DNA of 33,123 nucleotides, taken from a virus. Where the stretch lies: the IMG/VR virus record IMGVR_UViG_3300042869_000062, positions 1 through 33,123 of that record; one strand, given 5' to 3'. Positions 16,410 through 22,701 of this stretch are shown here, in pieces; within the stretch, counting starts at the first letter, position 1; each line of letters opens with the position of its first letter. A model generated the notes under the pieces. That model was not told the origin of the DNA and did not search any database. It saw only the letters and a program-made list of their open reading frames with translations. The translations under genes and the position numbers were made by a program.

Positions 16410-16985
16410 ATGGTAAAACCTTACACCGACAAACAATTACTTGACAAGGTTCAAAGCCTTGCATCTTTTGGTAAAATTCCTGCAGGATATTGGCTACTTG
16501 GAATCCGCTCACAAGATGATTTGCCTAATCGTTTTGACGATAAAATCTACCTCTTTAAAGGCGAGGAGTTTGTCTTGGTAACTTCAGCAACTACAAATCC
16601 CGGAACACCAACACTTCGCCAGTTTGAGAAAGTAAACAAAGACGGAGCTGCAATCTTAAAAGCGGATGAGTGGTACTACAACGTATGGAAGTTTGGTAAG
16701 CACAACGGAAAGGTTGAAGGACTATTGCAGTTAGGCAACAAAGTTAAAGTCTACCGAGACACGGATAAAGATGATAAATCAGAAGAGCAAGGAGTATTAC
16801 AAGAAGGATACTTTGGAATCAACTTCCATCCTAACACTTACGACTTAAGCAAACCATCAGGAACTACTATCGGATGGTGGTCAGCAGGATGTCAAGTTGT
16901 AAACAACATCACTAATTATAAGCTGATGATTCAACTGTTGAAGCGTGAGAAGCTGGTAACCTATTGCCTTATAAACGAATTTTAA
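16410..16985 (+). CDS. Endolysin-like protein with L,D-transpeptidase (YkuD)-type active site
   Basis: The 191-aa protein carries FGINFHPNTYDLSKP and IGWWSAGCQVV, with His140 and Cys161 in the H...S-x-G-C arrangement of YkuD-type enzymes. The front part (YWLLGIRS...IYLFKGEEFVLVTSATTNPG) is compatible with a small beta domain. It lacks a signal peptide, so it probably needs the holin for export. In its position next to holin and spanin it is likely the peptidoglycan-degrading lysin, acting as an endopeptidase with a transpeptidase fold; no other lysin candidate is seen. Assignment of hydrolase rather than transferase activity is inference. Confidence 0.7.
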   Translation: MVKPYTDKQLLDKVQSLASFGKIPAGYWLLGIRSQDDLPNRFDDKIYLFKGEEFVLVTSATTNPGTPTLRQFEKVNKDGAAILKADEWYYNVWKFGKHNGKVEGLLQLGNKVKVYRDTDKDDKSEEQGVLQEGYFGINFHPNTYDLSKPSGTTIGWWSAGCQVVNNITNYKLMIQLLKREKLVTYCLINEF

Positions 16986-17003
16986 ACCTATAACCTGATA
17001 AAA

Positions 17004-17444
17004 ATGAAAAAACTTTCAACCTATAGCCTGATTTTGTCGCTAATTTTGGCAATATTTGCGACAGGCTGCTCGGCTAACTATTACTTACGCAGAGCAATAA
17101 AGAAAGGATTTAGCGTGGGGGAGTCCGCTGATACAATTCGCATTTCTACAATAGACTCAATTCCGTACGTTTTAAGAGACTCTATTTATTGGGAGAAGGT
17201 AATAGTCCAAAAAGATACAATCGTGCGTTACAAACGCTTAGAAGTGCCTAAAACACGCTTTGAGACGCGTATCGAATATAAGTTAAAACGAGATACCTTA
17301 CGAATGATTGAAAAAGTAGAGGTAGTTAAGTACAAAACTGAGAAACACAAAAACAGGAAACCTAATCTTTGGTTGTTTATCATAGGCTTTGTTGCAGGAT
17401 TCGTAGCTAAGTACCTAATGAAATTCGCTAAATACACTTTATGA
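17004..17444 (+). CDS. One-gene spanin (u-spanin): lipoprotein with C-terminal membrane anchor
   Basis: A 146-aa protein that starts MKKLSTYSLILSLILAIFAT and has a lipobox ATGC with Cys22, giving an outer-membrane lipoprotein. The middle (about 40-115) is charged, with alternating strand-like periods such as DTIVRYKRLEVPKTRFETRI, and the C-terminus has a membrane segment LWLFIIGFVAGFVAKYLM (122-139). A lipid anchor at one end and a transmembrane helix at the other is the u-spanin layout, as in T1 gp11, bridging the two membranes in the last step of lysis. It overlaps the next gene by 4 nt (ATGA). The -3 Ala in the lipobox is less usual than Leu. Confidence 0.75.
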   Translation: MKKLSTYSLILSLILAIFATGCSANYYLRRAIKKGFSVGESADTIRISTIDSIPYVLRDSIYWEKVIVQKDTIVRYKRLEVPKTRFETRIEYKLKRDTLRMIEKVEVVKYKTEKHKNRKPNLWLFIIGFVAGFVAKYLMKFAKYTL

Positions 17445-18409
17445 AGTTTAGACCAAGAATAACAAGAGAAGAATTTGAGATAGTAGCACAATTCAGAGCA
17501 ATACAAAAAGAATCAAACGACTTAGGACTAAACGATCAGGACGTAAAACACGGATGGCTAAAGTCTAAAAAGGCTTCGCTTTTTTTTAAGAACCCAAACT
17601 TTAAGGAATCAGAAGAGCAGAACTACGAGCTTATCCGAGAATCTATTTTAAGTGAGATTAAAGAACATTTACCAGTTTATCCTACAGGTAAGCTCTGCGA
17701 TGCTTTTGAAGTAGGAGAGGTATATAACAACCAAATCGCAGTACAAAGAGTCTTGGAGGGAGTGCAAGGTATTTTAGACAAAGCAAGCGGATTCCACATT
17801 GATAGGATTCTTTTTATAGGTGGCAACGATATCTTACACATTGATACTCCAAAACGAACTACCACAGCAGGCACTTCTCAGGACACGGATGGAATGTGGT
17901 ACAGTAACTTCTTAATCGCAAAAAAACTATATGTCGAAATTCTCGAACAACTTATCAGCGTGGCTGACGTACATTTTACTTTCAATCCCTCTAATCACGA
18001 TTATACACACGGTTTCTTTCTTGCTGATGTTATTCAGACTTGGTTTAAAGATTGCAAGAACATTTCTTTTGACTGCTCTATTGCACATAGAAAAGGCTTC
18101 CAATACGGAAAGAACCTTATCGGCACGACTCACGGAGATGGAGCGAAACAACAAGATCTACCTATATTGATGGCTACGGAGTTTCCGGTTGAATGGAGTG
18201 AAACAAAACACAGGTATGTTTACACGCATCACGTTCACCATAAATCATCTAAAGACTACATTGGGGTCACCGTAGAGTCACTCAGGTCACCGTCCGGTAC
18301 TGATAGCTGGCATCATCGCAACGGCTATTCACACGTTCCTAAAGCAGTTGAAGGCTTTGTACATCACAAAGAGTTTGGGCAGGTTGCAAGATTAACTCAT
18401 AATTTTTAA
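17441..18409 (+). CDS. Calcineurin-like metallophosphoesterase, 322 aa, with altered motif I
   Basis: Metal-binding motifs of this family are visible: GGND (127-130), SNHD (184-187, a variant of GNHD), THGD (230-233) and HHVHH (263-267, equivalent to GHxH). The usual first motif D-x-H appears as CDAFEVG (D87, F89), so the His seems missing. Last gene of the late block, after the spanin (ATGA overlap), and ending at the terminator region 18436-18459. Phages of Bacteroidota often carry such a gene; its substrate (phosphodiester or nucleic acid) is unknown. Could be a nuclease acting on host or phage DNA. Confidence 0.75.
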   Translation: MKFRPRITREEFEIVAQFRAIQKESNDLGLNDQDVKHGWLKSKKASLFFKNPNFKESEEQNYELIRESILSEIKEHLPVYPTGKLCDAFEVGEVYNNQIAVQRVLEGVQGILDKASGFHIDRILFIGGNDILHIDTPKRTTTAGTSQDTDGMWYSNFLIAKKLYVEILEQLISVADVHFTFNPSNHDYTHGFFLADVIQTWFKDCKNISFDCSIAHRKGFQYGKNLIGTTHGDGAKQQDLPILMATEFPVEWSETKHRYVYTHHVHHKSSKDYIGVTVESLRSPSGTDSWHHRNGYSHVPKAVEGFVHHKEFGQVARLTHNF

Positions 18410-18417
18410 TATATTTG
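18384..18417 (+). promoter_or_regulatory. Bacteroidota-type promoter before the 18421 element
   Basis: TATATTTG at 18410-18417 fits the TAnnTTTG -7 box; a TTG at 18384-18386 lies 23 bp upstream as a weak -33 box. The start would fall near 18423, so the transcript would run straight into the terminator at 18436. The -7 box begins right after the stop codon of the phosphoesterase gene. Confidence 0.55.
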
Positions 18418-18420
18418 TAA

Positions 18421-18459
18421 CTTCATAGCGTAAGAGCCTCCTTAATCGGAGGCTTTTTT
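18421..18459 (+). ncRNA. Candidate short antisense RNA (seed plus terminator)
   Basis: Between a -7 box (18410-18417) and a terminator (18436-18459) lies CTTCATAGCGTAA (18421-18433), exactly complementary to 24517-24529 across the ERF start codon and to 10 nt (ACGCTATGAA) at the first early gene (18804-18813). The expected RNA is about 37 nt: a single-stranded seed followed by a terminator hairpin, as in minimal trans-acting sRNAs. Whether it is made, and which RNA it pairs with, is untested. Confidence 0.4.
18436..18459 (+). terminator. Intrinsic terminator at the end of the late block
   Basis: Perfect stem GCCTCC (18436-18441) / GGAGGC (18448-18453), extendable by an A-T pair, loop TTAATC, and T6 at 18454-18459. 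It ends transcripts from the lysis/phosphoesterase genes and from the promoter at 18410. Confidence 0.9.
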
Positions 18460-18808
18460 CGTATCATACTATGATTTTTGTATAGTATGTTATACTTAAT
18501 CGGGTATATTCCGACTAAAGTCACATTATATTATACCTTTTCGGGTGTAGTGCCGATAATTCAAAATATACTTTCCGGTAATTGAACAAATTAAACAATC
18601 GTTTACCCTTACTTTATGACATAAGTCCTAAGAATTACCCCTTACTTTGTTACAAAATGTAAAGTGAATATAAAAAATGTTCAAAAATTTTGCGCCTAAA
18701 ACCCTTGTAAAATAAAGGAATTTAAAAAACTTTTACTCCGAACGAAACTTTTTTGTTTATATCTCGATAAAGTATTATATATTTGTAGAAACTTTTTAAT
18801 TCAACGCT
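18460..18808. promoter_or_regulatory. Gene-free control region; possible replication origin
   Basis: This is the main part of the only long gap (18410-18808). It holds CATACTAT (18465-18472) / ATAGTATG (18482-18489), two related sites TCGGGTATATTCCGA (18500-18514) and TCGGGTGTAGTGCCGA (18541-18556), an imperfect direct repeat TTACCCTTACTTTATGACA (18603-18621) and TTACCCCTTACTTTGTTACA (18635-18654) spaced 32 bp apart, and a very A+T-rich stretch 18655-18780 before the early promoter. I see no ORF worth calling. The features fit an operator cluster or origin. Confidence 0.6.
18752..18785 (+). promoter_or_regulatory. Early promoter (TAnnTTTG type)
   Basis: TATATTTG at 18778-18785 with a TTTG at 18752-18755 (spacer 22) fits the Bacteroidota promoter pattern. 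It lies 23 nt before the ATG of the first early gene. The leader ends ...TTCAACGCT just before ATG. Confidence 0.75.
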
Positions 18809-18991
18809 ATGAACAAAGAACAACTTTTAGAACTTATCCGCAACGAAGAAGCGGAGCTTTACTTTCAGCTCTTAGAGCAACAAGACGCATTTGGTACTAA
18901 TGATAAAGGCACAATGCATACGGCAGCACAATGGTTTGCAATAACTACTTTACTTGATAAAATTGAAGAAAATGAAGAACTTAGTAAATAA
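18809..18991 (+). CDS. First early gene, 60 aa, unknown
   Basis: Begins MNKEQLLELIRNEEAELYFQ, an acidic helical protein with a central DAFGTNDKGTMHTAAQWFAI and an acidic end. No known domain. Its ATG follows ACGCT, the same context as at 22702 and 24524. First gene behind the early promoter at 18778, so it is probably made soon after infection and might act on the host; that is inference from position. Confidence 0.65.
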   Translation: MNKEQLLELIRNEEAELYFQLLEQQDAFGTNDKGTMHTAAQWFAITTLLDKIEENEELSK

Positions 18992-19223
18992 ATACGGATT
19001 TCTGTTTCAGGATCTAAATCAGGACGAGAGACAAATTTTAGGCGGTGGTATAGTTGCTGTGTTAGGCTTTAGCTTTTTGATTTGGTTGGCAAGTACAAAC
19101 ACTCTGCCAGTTCTAGATGCCAAAACACGAAACCATCAAACCCACCAAGAGCAATCTTACGAATTAAACAAGAATTTTAACAAATATGTAAACCGAATCT
19201 ACAATGAAAAATACGGAAAATAA
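18972..19223 (+). CDS. Small single-pass membrane protein, 83 aa
   Basis: I chose ATG 18972 (MKNLVNKYGFLFQDLNQDER); a TTG at 18954 is possible but not needed. One hydrophobic segment ILGGGIVAVLGFSFLIWLAS (about residues 22-41) lies between a soluble N-terminus and a polar C-terminus with many His, Gln and Asn. Overlaps the preceding gene by 20 nt. Possibly an inner-membrane early protein; function unknown. Confidence 0.55.
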   Translation: MKNLVNKYGFLFQDLNQDERQILGGGIVAVLGFSFLIWLASTNTLPVLDAKTRNHQTHQEQSYELNKNFNKYVNRIYNEKYGK

Positions 19224-19515
19224 ATTTTGGTTTGCTGCGACCTCGCAGAACATCAGCGCACAATTATTACAGGTAGAATGCTACGACCTAAACACGGACG
19301 AAAAGGTAGCTACAATAGAACTAAAATACACTTACGATGAGACATCAGAACAATGGACTGTGGAGCATACTGAATTCCATACCAACCCTACTATCAAAGA
19401 AATCACAGAGCTTACCGAAGAGCTGCTTGAAAGAGCAAGCAATGAGTTTCACGACTTCTGCTACCAATGCTCAATGTACGAGGAGTATGATGATGAGGAA
19501 TGGTGGTGTATTTAG
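19204..19515 (+). CDS. Acidic early protein, 103 aa, unknown
   Basis: Starts MKNTENKFWFAATSQNISAQ and shows strand-like segments (LLQVECYDLNTDEKVATIEL) followed by a helix with TEELLERASNEFHDFCYQCS and an extremely acidic end (EEYDDEEWWCI). The last third has three Cys (DFCYQCS and WWCI). It overlaps the membrane gene by 20 nt. I do not recognise a family. Acidic small early proteins can mimic DNA or inhibit host enzymes, but nothing here shows it. Confidence 0.6.
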   Translation: MKNTENKFWFAATSQNISAQLLQVECYDLNTDEKVATIELKYTYDETSEQWTVEHTEFHTNPTIKEITELTEELLERASNEFHDFCYQCSMYEEYDDEEWWCI

Positions 19516-19600
19516 CCGCCAACAATATGAGCATTTTTGGACAAACTTTAATTACGATCTATACAACCGCATTTGCGAAATAAAATACTCAGAATTATGA
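19487..19600 (+). CDS. Small ORF, 37 aa
   Basis: ATG at 19487 (two more ATGs follow in frame, at 19490 and 19493) gives MMMRNGGVFSRQQYEHFWTN and then FNYDLYNRICEIKYSEL. It overlaps the acidic gene by 29 nt and the next ORF by 4 nt (ATGA), so it fits the coupled arrangement of the operon. Aromatic-rich and without a known domain. The start is uncertain. Confidence 0.4.
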   Translation: MMMRNGGVFSRQQYEHFWTNFNYDLYNRICEIKYSEL

Positions 19601-19743
19601 GATTTAAACTGACATACAAAATAGGACTTGCAATTGTCCAAGAGTGGATATTCACTTCAAAAGGACTCGCTTACTGGAAAAAAAGAGACCTGATTGAGAC
19701 AGGAAGATTTAATGATGGAAAATTTTTGATAACACCGATATGA
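19597..19743 (+). CDS. Small ORF, 48 aa
   Basis: ATG at 19597 overlaps the previous stop (ATGA), and the TGA at 19741-19743 overlaps the next ATG (ATGA). The product begins MRFKLTYKIGLAIVQEWIFT and ends FLITPI. It contains a basic patch (YWKKRDLIETGRFNDGKF). Perfect ATGA junctions at both ends are the main support. No family recognised. Confidence 0.5.
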   Translation: MRFKLTYKIGLAIVQEWIFTSKGLAYWKKRDLIETGRFNDGKFLITPI

Positions 19744-20198
19744 ACTTTGAACAAGTATTAGAATACATCAAACAAGAAGATTTAGGTTGCAAGTCAAGAG
19801 AGCAGTTTTATGTTTTTAGACGTCACTATTTAATCAATGCAATTTATCAAACACGTCAATTTACGTTAGCGCAGATAGGTTCGTTTTTCAATAGAGACTA
19901 TTCAACCGTCTTGCACTCCGTCCGGAAGCATCAGGATTTGAAACGTGATAAGTTGTATCAACACATCAACGAAGGTTGCGCTAAGATCTTGCGTGAGCCA
20001 ATTACGTTCAGTAAACAAAGACGGAATATTTTTGATGATTTAGAAAAAGCAAACAGTGTAAGTATGTTAAAACGAATCAAGAGATACTACAAAGCTGGCT
20101 ACTACGAGCTGAGTCCAAAGCCGAGCAAGGAGAATTGGGAAAAGATTGGACAACACGTTAAAAATAATTTTCCACAAGACGAACAAAATCCAACTTAG
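19740..20198 (+). CDS. DnaA domain IV-like DNA-binding protein, 152 aa
   Basis: Residues about 25-66 match the helix-turn-helix of DnaA domain IV: RRHYLINAIYQTRQFTLAQI, then GSFFNRDYSTVLHSVRKH. DYSTVLHSV corresponds to the DnaA signature DHTTVxHA. There is no AAA+ ATPase part, so this is a free-standing DNA-binding domain with a basic tail (SMLKRIKRYYKAGYYELSPK). A TTTTCCACA site fitting the DnaA-box consensus TTWTNCACA lies at 20168-20176 inside its own 3' end. It may mark the phage origin and recruit host factors, or act as a replication regulator. Confidence 0.75.
   Translation: MNFEQVLEYIKQEDLGCKSREQFYVFRRHYLINAIYQTRQFTLAQIGSFFNRDYSTVLHSVRKHQDLKRDKLYQHINEGCAKILREPITFSKQRRNIFDDLEKANSVSMLKRIKRYYKAGYYELSPKPSKENWEKIGQHVKNNFPQDEQNPT
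20168..20176 (+). promoter_or_regulatory. Possible DnaA box
   Basis: TTTTCCACA fits TTWTNCACA. A single copy can occur by chance, but it lies in the 3' end of the DnaA-like gene and 28 bp before the next promoter. Confidence 0.3.
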
Positions 20199-20203
20199 AT
20201 AGT

Positions 20204-20211
20204 TATATTTG
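20204..20211 (+). promoter_or_regulatory. Promoter -7 box of the replication leader
   Basis: TATATTTG at 20204-20211 fits TAnnTTTG. A good -33 TTTG is not seen at the usual distance. The transcript would start near 20217 and enter the structured leader. Confidence 0.55.
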
Positions 20212-20306
20212 TGAATGGTTCGCTCTCACACCATAGAACCTAAAGGAATTATTGACCCTTGTAATGAAGTAGATGTGAGAGCCTACGGATTTGCGGGGGT
20301 TTTTTT
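20211..20306 (+). ncRNA. Structured leader / candidate attenuator before replication genes
   Basis: GCTCTCACA (20222-20230) pairs perfectly with TGTGAGAGC (20274-20282). ACCCTTGT (20255-20262) can pair with GCGGGGGT (20293-20300), using G-T wobbles, directly before T7 (20300-20306), and GTAG (20269-20272) with CTAC (20283-20286). The first stem and the terminator stem cross each other like a pseudoknot, so one may control the other. A reading frame from ATG 20215 crosses this region but is an unlikely start. The element could be an attenuator, riboswitch-like leader or stand-alone RNA. Confidence 0.5.
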
Positions 20307-20325
20307 ATGCTTAAAAATTAAACAA

Positions 20326-20514
20326 ATGAAAAGTAAAAATGATTATTATTTAATAGAATGCTCAAAGCATCATATTAAGGAAATGGATTTAACATATGTA
20401 TTGTGTGTTTATTCAAATGGATTTAAGGAAAAGAATATGGAGTTTAAATATGGTCAATATATACCTACTATTTTACCTTACAATTGTGAATCAAGTTATG
20501 TCGGGTTGGATTAA
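20326..20514 (+). CDS. Small protein, 62 aa, unknown
   Basis: ATG at 20326 gives MKSKNDYYLIECSKHHIKEM, then YVLCVYSNGFKEKNMEFKYG. The frame is open upstream to ATG 20215, but that would include the structured leader and its U-run, so I prefer the later start. It overlaps the next gene (20498) by 17 nt. No family recognised; A+T-rich like the surrounding leader. Confidence 0.5.
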   Translation: MKSKNDYYLIECSKHHIKEMDLTYVLCVYSNGFKEKNMEFKYGQYIPTILPYNCESSYVGLD

Positions 20515-21106
20515 ATTACATCGCAGTCTTAAGGATTGGGAGTGGTATGATGATCACAACTCAACTCGCTTGCTATTACATTTGCTTTTATCCGTAAACT
20601 ATGAAGATAGAGTTTGGAAAGGGCAGACAATAAAGGCAGGTACAATCGTTACCAGTTGGGAGAATCTCGCGAAAGAAGTAGGTCTATCGGTCAAGCAAAT
20701 TCGTACCGCAATGGACAAGTTAGAAAGGTCTAAAGAAGTGGCACGCTACACGACAAACAAATGGCAAGCTGTAAGCCTTGTAAAATGGAAGAAGTTGCAG
20801 TTAATATGTGAGCAAGAGGGCAAGCAAAAGGGCAAGCCAAGGGCAACAACTAAAGAAAGTAAAGAAATAAAGAATAATACTATACCTGAATTTCCTGAGT
20901 TTTTAGCTTACGCTTTAGAGAAAAAGCCTAAAATCAATCAGCAGGATTTACGACTAAAATACGAAAGTTGGAAAGAGAGTGATTGGAGTATAAATAGAAG
21001 TGGTAAATTGCAGCCTATTTCAAATTGGAAGGCAACGCTATTAAATACTCTTCCATACATCAACGAGATATCTTATAATTTACCATCACAAATTTGGGAG
21101 GGATAA
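20498..21106 (+). CDS. Winged-helix replication protein, 202 aa
   Basis: I chose ATG 20498 (MSGWIKLHRSLKDWEWYDDH), because earlier in-frame codons back to 20396 lie inside the 62-aa gene and match nothing. Residues 1-100 follow a pattern well known from Bacteroidota phages: GWIKLHRSxxDWEWYDDxxxxRLxxHLLLxxN, then GTIVTSWENLAKEVGLSVKQIRT, a winged-helix region like that of DnaD/replication-organiser proteins. The second half is basic with EFPEFLAYALEKKPKI. It is followed after 3 nt by the helicase and probably loads it at the origin, comparable to lambda O / DnaD roles. Confidence 0.75.
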   Translation: MSGWIKLHRSLKDWEWYDDHNSTRLLLHLLLSVNYEDRVWKGQTIKAGTIVTSWENLAKEVGLSVKQIRTAMDKLERSKEVARYTTNKWQAVSLVKWKKLQLICEQEGKQKGKPRATTKESKEIKNNTIPEFPEFLAYALEKKPKINQQDLRLKYESWKESDWSINRSGKLQPISNWKATLLNTLPYINEISYNLPSQIWEG

Positions 21107-21109
21107 AAT

Positions 21110-22135
21110 ATGTACAAGAAATTAACGGACTTGAATGCAGAAATGTTTAGCATAAGACACGAAAAAGATGTCAGAGGTAAATCAATTGGTTGGGATTGGG
21201 ATATGTTACCGATTACAATTAAAGAAGGCACTACAACTTACATAGGAGCAGCACCTGCATCAGGAAAGACGGAGCTTTGGTTTGAGATACTTATAAATCT
21301 TTCGTGTTTACACGGTTGGAATCACGTCATATTTTCTCCTGAAACTGGTAACTCTGCTGAGATATTTTCTGAGCTTTGTTACAAGTACATTGGAAAGCCA
21401 TACGTCCAAGGTCAGAGTTCAATGACAAATGGAGAGCAGGTAAGTGCAGAGATGTTTGTAAACCAACATTTTATTGTTATAGATCCGATTGATGAAGATT
21501 TAACCATAACAAAATTCTACGATTTAGTAGATGAGATAGAACGCAAGGAACAAATTACAATACACACCACTACAATTGATCCGTGGAATGAACTTACCGA
21601 GGAGTTTATATCTTCTGACTTAGGACGTGAAGACAAGTATTTGAGTAGGATATTAGGACAAGCACGTAAGAACGCACGAAAGACGAATAGACATAACTGC
21701 ATTATCAATCACGTTAGAGACCAACCAATGGTAACCGCAATGTCAGTAGCAGGAACTGAACTTAGGTACTTTCCAATTCCAACGGCAAGAGACTTTGCAG
21801 GCGGTCAGGTGTGGTTTAGAAAAGGTCTAAGCGTGTTAATTCCGTGGAGACCTCCTTACGGACTACCTGATGCTGATGGAAGCGGAGCAGAGAAAAACGA
21901 AGTGCATCTAAAAGTTGCCAAAAGCAAACCAAAAGGTGTGTCAAAAAACGGAGTATACAAGTTATTTTTGGACGTTGATCGCTACCAGTATTATATGCTT
22001 GACTACAAAGGCAACCGTGTTTATGCAAACCGAGGCACAACCTACAAAAAAGAGAATCAGGTGAAACTGCCGCAAAACGGAATAATATCAACATCGGAGA
22101 AACTCCGTAATTTAGCAAATCAAAACCCTTTCTAA
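21110..22135 (+). CDS. DnaB-type replicative helicase / RecA-fold ATPase, 341 aa
   Basis: Walker A is GAAPASGKT (residues 46-54). The context IGWDWDMLPITIKEGTTTYI before it and HVIFSPETGN after it is typical of DnaB/Twinkle-type P-loop ATPases. Further hydrophobic strands ending in acidic residues (QHFIVIDPID and HTTTIDPWNE), NCIINHVRDQP and RKGLSVLIPWRPP fit the core strands and DNA-binding loops. It lacks an N-terminal DnaB domain, which suits a phage helicase relying on a loader, probably the protein upstream. Its stop overlaps the next ATG by 1 nt. Confidence 0.8.
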   Translation: MYKKLTDLNAEMFSIRHEKDVRGKSIGWDWDMLPITIKEGTTTYIGAAPASGKTELWFEILINLSCLHGWNHVIFSPETGNSAEIFSELCYKYIGKPYVQGQSSMTNGEQVSAEMFVNQHFIVIDPIDEDLTITKFYDLVDEIERKEQITIHTTTIDPWNELTEEFISSDLGREDKYLSRILGQARKNARKTNRHNCIINHVRDQPMVTAMSVAGTELRYFPIPTARDFAGGQVWFRKGLSVLIPWRPPYGLPDADGSGAEKNEVHLKVAKSKPKGVSKNGVYKLFLDVDRYQYYMLDYKGNRVYANRGTTYKKENQVKLPQNGIISTSEKLRNLANQNPF

Positions 22136-22437
22136 TGGATTTAGGACTATTAAAAATAAAAACGAATGCAAACTTGTGGACTATTCAGCAAAGAATAAAA
22201 TCATCACGAGAGCAAATACTAAAAACAAGACCTGATGCAACTGATTACATTCGAGGAGCAGAGCAAAGCGAAGAGGAGCTATTAGAAGCAATAGCATTTT
22301 TGACAAACCTTTACGAACACGCAGTATCAATAAGCCGAGAAAATACAATTCTCGCTACTCGAAATATGGAGCTGCAACGACAAAAACACGAATTGGAAAA
22401 CCAAATTAAATTTAACCAAATAGAAAACGAGTTATGA
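22135..22437 (+). CDS. Coiled-coil protein, 100 aa
   Basis: Begins MDLGLLKIKTNANLWTIQQR. The second half is a long helix with EAIAFLTNLYEHAVSISREN and MELQRQKHELENQIKFNQIE, showing heptad spacing. It follows the helicase directly (1-nt overlap) and precedes another small helical gene (ATGA overlap). Could be a helicase partner or a scaffold for replication factors; function unknown. Confidence 0.6.
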   Translation: MDLGLLKIKTNANLWTIQQRIKSSREQILKTRPDATDYIRGAEQSEEELLEAIAFLTNLYEHAVSISRENTILATRNMELQRQKHELENQIKFNQIENEL

Positions 22438-22688
22438 TAAAAGAACAAAAGTTAGTCGCATTGTGCGCAGTATTACCAGTCTTAGCAGATTTTATTGAAG
22501 ACTTAAACGACAACGGAGTATTTCGCCAAACTTTAAAGAACAAAGCAACGATGCTAATGAAAGAAATTGAAAAGGTAGATAGAGCCGTTTTAAGAATAGA
22601 CGAAGCCAATGCCGAGCAGATTTGGAATGATCAAATAGAACTGCAGCAGTCTTTCAGGAATTGGATTGAAGAAACAATTAAACTATAA
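22434..22688 (+). CDS. Small helical protein, 84 aa
   Basis: ATG at 22434 overlaps the coiled-coil stop. Begins MIKEQKLVALCAVLPVLADF, is acidic and helical, and ends QSFRNWIEETIKL. No domain recognised. Operon position between helicase partner and methyltransferase; the 13-nt gap to the methyltransferase start contains the ACGCT context. Confidence 0.55.
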   Translation: MIKEQKLVALCAVLPVLADFIEDLNDNGVFRQTLKNKATMLMKEIEKVDRAVLRIDEANAEQIWNDQIELQQSFRNWIEETIKL

Positions 22689-22701
22689 AAACAAGAACGC
22701 T

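Noticed and set aside
18410-18808. CRISPR array or tRNA in the long gap
   Set aside because: Repeats are few, short and imperfect, without regular spacers; no cloverleaf could be drawn.
19337-19486. Longer version of the 37-aa ORF beginning at 19337
   Set aside because: It would lie almost wholly inside the acidic 103-aa gene; only the part from about 19487 has its own space.
20215-20325. Upstream start (20215) of the 62-aa gene
   Set aside because: It would begin at the transcript start and run through paired stems and a T7 run; the region looks like RNA structure rather than coding.
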